Origin: Candidatus Avimuribaculum pullicola
Lineage (GTDB): Bacteria; Bacteroidota; Bacteroidia; Bacteroidales; Muribaculaceae
Assembly: GCA_018716295.1 (NCBI GenBank)
Contig: DVKC01000048.1
Coordinates: 1 to 32,417 of the forward strand
Reading direction: 5' to 3'
DNA length: 32,417 nucleotides
Of the stretch, positions 7,650-15,415 are shown piece after piece (position 1 is the first letter of the stretch; every line of letters starts with the position of its first letter). A program made the position numbers and the translations under genes. A model generated the notes under the pieces. The model was not told where the DNA came from. It saw nothing but the letters and a program-made list of their open reading frames with translations, and did no database searches.

Positions 7650-8576
7650 TTATAATAGAAATCTAAATTTGGGTGAAACATCACAACCTATGCTTTCTTT
7701 AAATTCACACAGACCATGATTGGGAACACCATCTTCGGTGCTTGGCCCGATGTCGAGTATTTTAAGACCCTGCTTATAGTAATATTGGAATACATTGTAA
7801 GCGAGCCAGTTCATCGTGCGCAGACGTGCATACTCCTTGAGGTCGCCCCAGTATATCACTTGTGCCACCCCATCAGCTACGTGAAACACTTGAGCCGCCG
7901 CGATGTCGATGCCGCCATGCGTCATCACGAAAAAATCGGCTTTTACATGTCGCACAGTGTCTTTGACAGCCTGCAAGGTCATTCTTAGCGGATAGCCATG
8001 TTCGGCACGATTAGCTTCAATCACACTATATGCCCTTTCAATATCGGCATCAGTCCCGGCAAGTACCACAAGTTCAAGCCCTTCACGAGCAGCACGGTGC
8101 AATCCCCAACGAGCATCACGTCCCACAATCTCTTCATAACGTGGAAATCGCGACAAGTCGAAGTGATAATTAAGGTCGATACAGGTCACTGCGGCACGCC
8201 GCTGCAACACATTCACCCATTTTGACAATTGCGACTGGTCATATATCAGAGGTGGCAATGTGACATGTATGTTGGCATCGGGGCTGAACGATTGCACCAG
8301 TTCCAAGGCTTCTTCCATATACCTCAGCCGTTGCGACCTTGGCATCACAAATCCCCCAAACGGAGCAGAAAACGGGCTATGCAATCCATCGCTTTTTTCT
8401 CCCAATATTATTCCGAACCTCACCTTGTCGTCGGCAAGCATCAAGTAATGCAACCCGTCAACCTTGTCACGGTTTAATTCCGAGAACTCCACCGAGTTGA
8501 ATACATGGGGCACAACCGCAAATTGCTTTTTATATTCACTTGGCGATACTTCTGTTATCCGCATCATCTCGACCAT
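7650..8576 (-). CDS. GNAT/FemAB-like acyltransferase
   Basis: The 308-residue soluble protein has the look of a double-GNAT (BioF2/FemAB-like) enzyme. The N-terminal half has APFGGFVMP, typical of these proteins. The second half has an acetyltransferase-like core around FFVMTHGGIDIAAAQVFHVADGVAQVIYWGD and the ending LKILDIGPSTEDGVPNHGLCEFKESIGCDVSPKFRFLL. Relatives transfer amino-acid or acyl groups to cell-wall or lipid precursors; the substrate here is unknown. It follows dut after 4 bases and is almost certainly co-transcribed. It sits between dut and the TPR operon. Confidence 0.7.
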   Translation of the reverse strand: MVEMMRITEVSPSEYKKQFAVVPHVFNSVEFSELNRDKVDGLHYLMLADDKVRFGIILGEKSDGLHSPFSAPFGGFVMPRSQRLRYMEEALELVQSFSPDANIHVTLPPLIYDQSQLSKWVNVLQRRAAVTCIDLNYHFDLSRFPRYEEIVGRDARWGLHRAAREGLELVVLAGTDADIERAYSVIEANRAEHGYPLRMTLQAVKDTVRHVKADFFVMTHGGIDIAAAQVFHVADGVAQVIYWGDLKEYARLRTMNWLAYNVFQYYYKQGLKILDIGPSTEDGVPNHGLCEFKESIGCDVSPKFRFLL

Positions 8577-8580
8577 TGCA

Positions 8581-9024
8581 TTATCCTATTCCTGTGTGTC
8601 CGAACCCTCCACTGCCACGCTCTGTGACATCAAGAGTTTCCACCTGCACCCATTCCACTCTGCTGTAACGTGCTACGACCATCTGGCACACCCGTTCTCC
8701 AGGATTGACTGTAAACGGCACATCCGACAAGTTCACAAGTATCACCTTGATTTCACCCCGGTAATCGGCATCAATCGTGCCGGGCGAGTTAAGCACGGTG
8801 ACACCATGCTTGGCGGCAAGCCCGCTACGCGGCCTTATCTGACACTCATATCCCTCGGGCAGAGCTATACGCAACCCAGTGGGTATCATGGCCCGCTGCA
8901 ACGGGCCTATCACTACTGGCTCATCAATAGCGGCACGCAAGTCCATCCCCGCGCTGCCAGTTGTTTCGTAAGCGGGCAATGCATTGCCCGAACTGTTGAT
9001 TATTTCCACTGTCACTCTATCCAT
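8581..9024 (-). CDS. dut: dUTP diphosphatase (dUTPase)
   Basis: The 147-residue product is full length for a trimeric dUTPase and shows all five motifs in order: GSAGMDLRA (1), RPRSGLA (2), [11 protein letters not shown] with the catalytic Asp and substrate-gating Tyr (3), [12 protein letters not shown] (4) and [11 protein letters not shown], the glycine-rich C-terminal arm (5). It hydrolyses dUTP to dUMP and pyrophosphate, keeping uracil out of DNA and feeding thymidylate synthesis. The ATG at 9022-9024 was chosen because motif 1 then begins near residue 22, as usual. It is the first gene of a two-gene unit. Confidence 0.97.
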   Translation of the reverse strand: MDRVTVEIINSSGNALPAYETTGSAGMDLRAAIDEPVVIGPLQRAMIPTGLRIALPEGYECQIRPRSGLAAKHGVTVLNSPGTIDADYRGEIKVILVNLSDVPFTVNPGERVCQMVVARYSRVEWVQVETLDVTERGSGGFGHTGIG

Positions 9025-9100
9025 TCATCTCGTTTTTTAAAATTCCGTACAATATTCGCAAAAAATCACGAAACATGCAAACTAAATCATTCAATCAACC

Positions 9101-9271
9101 CCTACTCCCACGACTCTTTCATTTAAACTCAAATCGTCTTTAGAATAAGTCCCGGAGGGACTGCACTATGCTTAACCGGCGGATAAGCATAGTTTTACCC
9201 CTCCAGGGGCAATTCTACATCTACCATTAAGACCCATTGATGGTGGCAAATGAAAGAGCCTTGTCCTACTC
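9101..9271. mobile_element. MITE-like element with 7-bp target duplication
   Basis: The element itself is 9108-9264 (157 bp), flanked by the identical 7-mer CCTACTC at 9101-9107 and 9265-9271. The terminal repeats are CCACGACTCTTTCATTT on the left and the reverse complement of AAATGAAAGAGCCTTGT on the right. The centre folds: 9165-9178 and 9180-9193 are complementary with one mismatch around a single G. It encodes no protein, so it would need a transposase supplied from elsewhere. The right duplication contains the TAG stop codon of the ATPase gene (9266-9268), so insertion left that protein unchanged. Confidence 0.85.
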
Positions 9272-10570
9272 TCGCCCCAGCAACCATTTCCATGCTGGCA
9301 CAACTCGTATAACTTTACCTTCGATATTCAGCATTTCCTGCTCGGCGTTTGTCACAATCAGCAAATTGCTGCACCCCGTGACCTCCGATGCTTCCAAAAT
9401 TCCCTTTATCTCACGTTCCCGAGTTGCTTTATCAGCCATGTTCCACGTCACCTGTACAAGTTGCTCAACGCTATTTCCACGTTGAACGACAAAATCGCAC
9501 TCGGTCTTTTCGCTATAATATGAAATCTTGTCATACGGAAGCCTATCACGATGTAACTGCATGAAAATCGTATTTTCAAGTTTTTTCCCATTATCATCGC
9601 TCTGTGGCATAAGCACAGCATCACGCAAACCATTGTCAATACAATAATACTTATCGAGCGACTTACGCTCCTTTACTATCGAACACGTGTACTTAGGAAT
9701 TCTCACAAACATGAAAATATTGCAAACATAGTCGGCCCATAAATACAATACATCCTTGCTTATCTTCAACCCTTGCGACTTAATATCGTTGTATATTGCA
9801 TTCACCGACAATGGCTTTGTCAGCGTTGTCATTATCCGTTTTACGAAATAACGCAGCACCTCAATGTTATTCACCTGATAATGTTCGGCAAGGTCGCGCA
9901 ATATCATTGCATCGAAATATCCATGAAGCAATTTTAGTTGTTCGATTTTCGACTTTGTTAACACCACTTCGGGAAATGCGCTTGAATAATTGTAACACTC
10001 AAATGCGCGCCGCAGCATCGCACTGTCTTGTTCCAAGAAACCTTTAGTATTGACATTCATGAAACGGCAAAACTCATTGAACGAAAGCGGATAAGTTTCA
10101 TATTCCAATGGATAACCACGTAACACCGAACTGAGTTCTGTCGAAAGCATTGTGGCATTGCTCCCGCATACATATATGTTCTTGCAATACGACTTGTAAA
10201 CACGTAGCACAAAATACTCCCACCCTTTGATTAATTGTATCTCATCAAAAAACATGTGCACATCTTTTATGTCCACGTATGGATACATCTCCATGTATGC
10301 TGTTATCACATCGTCGAGTTCGTCCGACGACATATTTACCAAGCGTTCATCATCAAAACCTATCCACAATATATTTTCTTTATTCACCCCACCCTTCACC
10401 AGTTCATTAATCGCAATTTCCATCATAGTGGACTTGCCACAACGCCTCACGCCTGGTACTGTGATAATCTTTTTCCTATTAACAGGCAGTTTCATATCAC
10501 GTTCTACCACGTCGAACGGTATTTCATTTTGCCTTAAGGATATTAATGACTTTATAACATCTTTCTTCAT
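9266..10570 (-). CDS. AAA_14/DUF4143-type ATPase
   Basis: The 434-residue protein has Walker A GVRRCGKST (about 40-48), Walker B VHMFFDEIQ (about 104-112), a sensor-like ICVCGSNA-type strand (YVCGSNATML) and an arginine-finger region LRGYPLEYETYPLS. A winged-helix-like middle follows, then a C-terminal DUF4143 domain with a PD-(D/E)XK-like pattern (ECDFVV ... QLVQV, about 357-374). These proteins are common in gut Bacteroidales; their function is unproven, and roles in DNA transactions or addiction-type systems have been proposed. The ATG at 10570 gives the normal family N-terminus; an in-frame extension to 10744 would cover the promoter palindromes. The gene is more AT-rich than its neighbours, suggesting acquisition. 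Confidence 0.88.
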   Translation of the reverse strand: MKKDVIKSLISLRQNEIPFDVVERDMKLPVNRKKIITVPGVRRCGKSTMMEIAINELVKGGVNKENILWIGFDDERLVNMSSDELDDVITAYMEMYPYVDIKDVHMFFDEIQLIKGWEYFVLRVYKSYCKNIYVCGSNATMLSTELSSVLRGYPLEYETYPLSFNEFCRFMNVNTKGFLEQDSAMLRRAFECYNYSSAFPEVVLTKSKIEQLKLLHGYFDAMILRDLAEHYQVNNIEVLRYFVKRIMTTLTKPLSVNAIYNDIKSQGLKISKDVLYLWADYVCNIFMFVRIPKYTCSIVKERKSLDKYYCIDNGLRDAVLMPQSDDNGKKLENTIFMQLHRDRLPYDKISYYSEKTECDFVVQRGNSVEQLVQVTWNMADKATREREIKGILEASEVTGCSNLLIVTNAEQEMLNIEGKVIRVVPAWKWLLGRE

Positions 10571-10575
10571 AACAG

Positions 10576-10659
10576 TTTCCTTTATCCAATGACAAAAATA
10601 CAAATTATTTCCTTGTAAAAAGGAAACTTTTTCGATATTTTTTCCTTTTTCCAAGGAAA
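10576..10659 (-). promoter_or_regulatory. Phased palindromic operator array and promoter of the ATPase gene
   Basis: Two perfect copies of TTTCCTT-N5-AAGGAAA lie at 10608-10626 and 10641-10659, with centres 33 bases apart. A third, degenerate copy (TTTCCTT-N5-AATGACA) is at 10576-10594, 32 bases from the first. On the minus strand TATTTTTG (10600-10593) fits the TAnnTTTG box, so the first palindrome falls between the two promoter boxes and the degenerate one covers the start site. The layout suggests repression by a dimer on one helical face; the binding protein is unknown. Confidence 0.7.
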
Positions 10660-10806
10660 CATAATCATACTGCCAATGGTGGCATGGGGTTGAAAAGTCA
10701 AAAATTAAATGCCATACCCACATTTCGATACTACAAAAATTCAAAACAGTTTCCTATGTGCCAGATAATTTAGTAAATTCGCATTGTCAAAACCAACCAC
10801 ATTACT

Positions 10807-11493
10807 ATGAAGAAGTTTTTTTTGATGATTGTTGCCGCATTGTGCTGCATGACGGCAGTAGCCGAAGAGAATGAAAAATTAGTAGCCATCACATTTGATG
10901 ACGGGCCAAACACTACAACCACCGTCAAGGTGCTTGACGTGCTGGAAGAAAACGGCGTAGTTGCCACCTTCTTCTTGTGTGGCAAGGATATAAACTCCTC
11001 GACACGTGCTGTGATGAAACGTGCCGTAAAGATAGGGTGCGAATTGGAAAACCATTCACGGTCGCACTCACACATGAGCGGCATGACCGCCGACAAGATA
11101 CGCATGGAAGCAAATTTCACCTCACACGCCATAAGGCAGGTATCGGGGCGTTCGCCACAATTCTTCCGCGCACCCTACCTCGACACAAACGACTTGATGT
11201 ATGAAACTATCGACCTCACATTTATCGGCGGTTTCGATGTCAAAGACTGGGATCCGGCAGTAACCGCAGCCGACCGCAGCCAAGGTGTGCTAACACGTGT
11301 GAAAGATGGCGACATAGTGCTGCTCCACGATTTTAAAGGGAACGATGCCACCGCCGAGGCATTGAAGACCATTATCCCCGAATTAAAGAAACAAGGATAC
11401 ACATTTGTGACCGTGAGCCAATTGTTCAAGCAGAAAGGAGTGACTCCAACCCCATACGCAAAAATCACATACCACAATGTGTATGATAAGTAA
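10807..11493 (+). CDS. Secreted polysaccharide deacetylase (NodB/CE4 fold)
   Basis: The 228-residue product has a signal peptide (about 1-19, ending AVAEE) and a single NodB domain. It shows TFDDGP with the catalytic and metal-binding Asp pair, the HSRSH metal site (H-S/T-x-x-H), FFRAPY (motif 3), a DWDP motif and LLHDF (motif 5). CE4 enzymes remove acetyl groups from N-acetylglucosamine in peptidoglycan or exopolysaccharide; the likely site is the periplasm or cell surface. All metal ligands are present, so it should be active. It is divergent from the ATPase and its 3' end overlaps the longest reading frame of dgt. Confidence 0.92.
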   Translation: MKKFFLMIVAALCCMTAVAEENEKLVAITFDDGPNTTTTVKVLDVLEENGVVATFFLCGKDINSSTRAVMKRAVKIGCELENHSRSHSHMSGMTADKIRMEANFTSHAIRQVSGRSPQFFRAPYLDTNDLMYETIDLTFIGGFDVKDWDPAVTAADRSQGVLTRVKDGDIVLLHDFKGNDATAEALKTIIPELKKQGYTFVTVSQLFKQKGVTPTPYAKITYHNVYDK

Positions 11494-11512
11494 CGCCGAC
11501 TGCAAACGCAGC

Positions 11513-12835
11513 ATGGATTGGAATCGACTCATCTGCGGCAAACGCCTTGGACTGGAACACTACACCGACAACCGCGAAACCATTCGCAGCGATTTCCAGC
11601 GCGACTACGACAGACTCATATTCTCATCGCCATTCCGACGCTTGCAGAACAAGACACAGGTGTTCCCGCTACCAGGCAGTATATTTGTACACAACCGCCT
11701 GACCCATAGCCTTGAAGTTTCGAGCGTGGGCAAATCATTAGCCAGCGAGGTGGCTCGGAAACTGCGTGAGAAATATGCACACGAACCGTGGGTGAAAAAG
11801 TTCCACAACATCGAAGAGATAGTTGCGGCAGCTTGCTTGGCACACGACCTTGGGAATCCACCTTTCGGACACTCGGGCGAGAAGTCAATCGGCGCATTTT
11901 TCAGCGAAGGCGACGGGCTGAAATTCAAAGAGCACCTTACCGCCCAACAATGGGACGACCTTATACACTTTGAAGGGAACGCCAACTCGTTCAGATTGCT
12001 CGTGCACCAGTTCAAAGGCCGCCGCCCTGGTGGATTTGCGATGACCTATTCCATGCTTGCCTCGATAGTAAAATACCCCTTCTCGTCGTCAAAGTGCGGA
12101 CAAAAAGGGAAATTCGGCTTCTTCACCACCGAGCGCGACATTTTCGAGCGTGTAGCCAATGAGGTTGGACTCATCAAAATCGAGGAAGAGCGGTATTGCC
12201 GCCACCCGCTCGTTTACCTTATGGAAGCCGCCGATGACATTTGTTACCAGATAATGGACATCGAGGATGCCCACAAGTTGAAGATACTCAACACACAAGA
12301 AGTGATGGACTTGCTACTGGGATTCTTCGACACCGACAAGCAACGGCACATAATCGACGTGATGTCGCACGTCGATGACAAAAACGAAAAAGTGGTGTAC
12401 CTGCGCTCATGCATCATCGGCGTGCTTGTAAAAGAGTGCTGCCGCATATTCATCGAGCATGAGCAGGAAATACTGCAAGGCACATTCCCTGGCTGCCTCA
12501 TCGACCACCTCACTGACCGTCCGCGACTGGCCTACCAGCGATGCAGCGACATGGCATACGAAAAGATTTACCGTGCCAGCGACGTAGTTGACGTTGACCT
12601 TGCAGGACATCAAATCATCACCGAACTGTTGCGCAAGCTCACCGAGGCAGTGCTTTACCCCGAGCGCAACTACTCACAATTGCTGCTGAGCAAATTCCCA
12701 CAACAATATGACGTGTATGCCCCAACACTATTTGAAAAGATACAAGCCGTTATCGACCACATAAGCGGCATGACCGACGTTTATGCCCTCGACCTGTACC
12801 GCAAACTCAATGGCATGAGCCTTCCTGCCGTGTAA
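11513..12835 (+). CDS. dgt: dGTP triphosphohydrolase-like HD-domain protein
   Basis: The protein hydrolyses dGTP (in some members other dNTPs) to the nucleoside and triphosphate, controlling dNTP pools. From the ATG at 11513 it has 440 residues and starts MDWNRLICGKRLG, matching the usual family start; an ATG at 11477 would add 12 residues and overlap the deacetylase gene by 17 bases. The HD-domain ligands are visible: H65 in LTHSLEVS, H111-D112 in AHDLGNPPFGHSGE, and a downstream Asp in MEAADDICYQIMDIEDAH. The QNKTQVFPL and SPFRRL stretches are typical dGTPase signatures. The C-terminal LDLYRKLNGM ending is also usual. Confidence 0.93.
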   Translation: MDWNRLICGKRLGLEHYTDNRETIRSDFQRDYDRLIFSSPFRRLQNKTQVFPLPGSIFVHNRLTHSLEVSSVGKSLASEVARKLREKYAHEPWVKKFHNIEEIVAAACLAHDLGNPPFGHSGEKSIGAFFSEGDGLKFKEHLTAQQWDDLIHFEGNANSFRLLVHQFKGRRPGGFAMTYSMLASIVKYPFSSSKCGQKGKFGFFTTERDIFERVANEVGLIKIEEERYCRHPLVYLMEAADDICYQIMDIEDAHKLKILNTQEVMDLLLGFFDTDKQRHIIDVMSHVDDKNEKVVYLRSCIIGVLVKECCRIFIEHEQEILQGTFPGCLIDHLTDRPRLAYQRCSDMAYEKIYRASDVVDVDLAGHQIITELLRKLTEAVLYPERNYSQLLLSKFPQQYDVYAPTLFEKIQAVIDHISGMTDVYALDLYRKLNGMSLPAV

Positions 12836-12936
12836 ACACGACACATTTTTCAGCTTTTGCCATGTCACCGCAGGACACACCGACGGAATATTGGAATTTT
12901 ATTTGTAAATTTGCCTGTTAATAACTGGAATAGCAG

Positions 12937-14883
12937 ATGGCAGAAGATATAACAGGACAAGATACAGACCTTATTAACGGCGAACCAAGTGAATACTCCA
13001 ACCTCGTTACGCTCGAATCGCTTGAGCATGTGAGGTTGAGGCCTGGCATGTACATCGGGCGATTGGGCGATGGCTCACAATCCGACGATGGCATATACGT
13101 GCTCTTCAAGGAGGTAATGGACAACGCTGTCGATGAACACCTGGCTGGATATGGCAACGTGATTGAAGTCACACTGGCCGACAACGTGGTGACCATTCGT
13201 GACTATGGGCGCGGCATTCCTCTGCCCGACGTGGTAAATGCCGCTTCAAAAATGAATACCAGCGGCAAATTCGACAGTTCAAACTACAAAGGCTCGGTGG
13301 GACTGAACGGCGTGGGACTAAAAGCCACCAACGCATTGTCTGAATTTCTTGTCCTGCAGTCGTTCCGTGACGGCAAGATGGCATCGGCTCGCTTCGAGCG
13401 CGGCAAACTTATCGAGGAAAGTGGCATTATCGATGCGCCCGACGGCACGGGAAACGGCACTTACATCTGCTTCAAGCCCGACGGCGAGCTGTTCCGCAAC
13501 TTCTCTTTCCGCGACGACATCATCGAGCCGATGGTGAAAAACTATTCATACCTGAACACGGGCCTCACCATTATATACAACAAAAAGAAGTACCGCTCAA
13601 CCCACGGATTGGCCGACTTGGTGAACGATTACATGACGCAAGCACCACTCTACCCGCTTATCCACTTCAAGGATAACGACATCGAGGTGGTACTGACGCA
13701 CACCTCGCAATACGGCGAAGAATTTTATTCGTTTGTCAACGGACAGCACACCACACAGGGAGGCACACACCAATCGGCATTCCGCGAAGCACTGTCGCGC
13801 ACTATCAAGGAATTTTTCAACAAAAACTTTGAATACAACGACATACGCAACGGCATTGTGGCTGCAATCAGCATAAAGGTAATCGAACCCATATTCGAGT
13901 CCCAAACAAAGATAAAACTGGGTAGCACGGTAATGTATGAGGGCGGCCCGACGGTGTACAAGTTCATAAACGACTTCATAAAGAAAGAACTCGACAACTT
14001 CCTGCACAAGACACCCGATGTGGCCGATGCGATGTTGAAAAAAATCGTTGCTTCGGAACGTGAGCGCAAGGCTATGGCGGGCGTGGTGAAACAAGCCCGC
14101 GAAAATGCCAAGAAAGTGGCCTTGCACAACCGCAAACTGCGTGATTGCCGCGTACACTTCAACGACTCTAAAGGCGACCGGCGCGACGAAACCATGATTT
14201 TCGTCACCGAGGGCGACTCGGCAAGCGGTTCAATAACAAAAATTCGTGACGTGGAAACGCAAGCCGTGTTCTCGCTGCGCGGAAAACCGCTCAACTCCTA
14301 CGGAATGCACCAGCGCGAGGTGTATAAAAACGAAGAGTTCAACCTGCTTCATGCAGCCCTAAACATCGAGGATGGGCTGGAAGGATTGCGCTACAACAAA
14401 GTGATAATCGCGACCGATGCCGATGTCGATGGAATGCACATCAGGCTGCTAATGATTACATTCCTGCTGCAATTCTACCCCGAGCTTATAAAAACAGGAC
14501 ACGTGTACATACTGCAAACACCGCTCTTCCGTGTGCGCAACAAGAAAGAAGCCAAGCGAAAACGACGCACAGGCAAGAAAGATGCCACAGGACAGGGAAA
14601 AGTGGAAACATACTATTGCTACAACGACGAGGAACGCATCGCCGCAATCAACAAGCTTGGCGACAACGCCGAAATCACACGATTCAAGGGCTTGGGCGAA
14701 ATCTCCGATGATGAGTTCCGCGACTTCATCGGCCCCGACATGCGGCTCGACCGTGTGACACTGCGCAAAGAAGATGCCGTGCAAGAGATGTTAGCATTCT
14801 ACATGGGCAAAAACACCATGGAAAGGCAAAATTTTATTATCGACAATCTAGTATTGGAAGATGAAGAAGATATCACCAAGTGA
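12937..14883 (+). CDS. parE: DNA topoisomerase IV subunit B
   Basis: The 648-residue type IIA topoisomerase ATPase subunit has a GHKL ATPase with EVMDNAVDEH (Asn63), YGRGIPLP and GSVGLNGVGLKATNAL (about 110-130), a transducer domain, and a TOPRIM domain with EGDSASGS (about 424-431) and DADVDG (about 494-499). It lacks the long GyrB insert and ends soon after the NFIIDNL motif, which favours ParE over GyrB. With ParA/ParC-type subunits it unlinks daughter chromosomes; parC is not in this window. A possible TAnnTTTG box (TAAATTTG, 12906-12913) lies 24 bases before the start, without a clear TTTG element. Confidence 0.92.
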   Translation: MAEDITGQDTDLINGEPSEYSNLVTLESLEHVRLRPGMYIGRLGDGSQSDDGIYVLFKEVMDNAVDEHLAGYGNVIEVTLADNVVTIRDYGRGIPLPDVVNAASKMNTSGKFDSSNYKGSVGLNGVGLKATNALSEFLVLQSFRDGKMASARFERGKLIEESGIIDAPDGTGNGTYICFKPDGELFRNFSFRDDIIEPMVKNYSYLNTGLTIIYNKKKYRSTHGLADLVNDYMTQAPLYPLIHFKDNDIEVVLTHTSQYGEEFYSFVNGQHTTQGGTHQSAFREALSRTIKEFFNKNFEYNDIRNGIVAAISIKVIEPIFESQTKIKLGSTVMYEGGPTVYKFINDFIKKELDNFLHKTPDVADAMLKKIVASERERKAMAGVVKQARENAKKVALHNRKLRDCRVHFNDSKGDRRDETMIFVTEGDSASGSITKIRDVETQAVFSLRGKPLNSYGMHQREVYKNEEFNLLHAALNIEDGLEGLRYNKVIIATDADVDGMHIRLLMITFLLQFYPELIKTGHVYILQTPLFRVRNKKEAKRKRRTGKKDATGQGKVETYYCYNDEERIAAINKLGDNAEITRFKGLGEISDDEFRDFIGPDMRLDRVTLRKEDAVQEMLAFYMGKNTMERQNFIIDNLVLEDEEDITK

Positions 14884-14887
14884 CACA

Positions 14888-15376
14888 ATGGGGCAGCGCA
14901 TCGCCCTTTTCCCTGGCTCGTTCGACCCATTCACCGTTGGGCATGAATCGATAGTGGAACGTGCATTACCGCTATTCGACGAAATCGTCGTAGCCATAGG
15001 CATAAATTACAACAAGCTGACACTTACAACGCTCGACGAGCGCATTGCATGGATAAGCAGTATTTTCCGTGACGAGCCGCGTGTAAAAGTTATTTCTTAC
15101 AACGGGCTGACGGTCGATGCTGCCAAGCAATGCGGAGCTTCGTTCATACTGCGCGGGGTGCGCATGATACAAGACTTTGAATACGAGAAAAACCTCGCCG
15201 AGGTCAACAGAGCCTTGTCGGGGCTTGAAACGGTGCTGCTGTACACGCTGCCAGAGTATGGACACATCAGCTCAAGCATCGTGCGCGAACTCGTGAAATA
15301 CGGGCAAGACGTTTCGGCCTATCTGCCACACCGTTGCGACCCGGCGTTAATCCCACAAACGTGGAAAGTAAAATAA
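14888..15376 (+). CDS. coaD: Phosphopantetheine adenylyltransferase
   Basis: The enzyme makes dephospho-CoA from 4'-phosphopantetheine and ATP, the penultimate step of CoA synthesis. From the ATG at 14888, 4 bases after the parE stop, it has 162 residues and starts MGQRIALFPGSFDPFTVGH, matching the normal family start and the T/HxGH nucleotide-binding motif (TVGH). An ATG at 14861 would add nine residues overlapping parE. Other expected features are RGVRMIQDFEYEKNLAEVNR (pantetheine site) and ISSSIVREL near the C-terminus. It is probably translationally linked to parE and co-transcribed with the S41 protease downstream. Confidence 0.94.
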   Translation: MGQRIALFPGSFDPFTVGHESIVERALPLFDEIVVAIGINYNKLTLTTLDERIAWISSIFRDEPRVKVISYNGLTVDAAKQCGASFILRGVRMIQDFEYEKNLAEVNRALSGLETVLLYTLPEYGHISSSIVRELVKYGQDVSAYLPHRCDPALIPQTWKVK

Positions 15377-15415
15377 AACATGATACAATAACTCCTGACA
15401 AAAAAATATCAAACA

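Noticed and set aside
10571..10744. N-terminal extension of the ATPase to 10744
   Set aside because: The added codons run through the operator palindromes and promoter box and do not match the usual family start.
12936..14883. parE called as gyrB
   Set aside because: The length (648 residues), lack of the long GyrB insertion and the short C-terminal end favour ParE; the distinction still rests on family knowledge, not on a tree.
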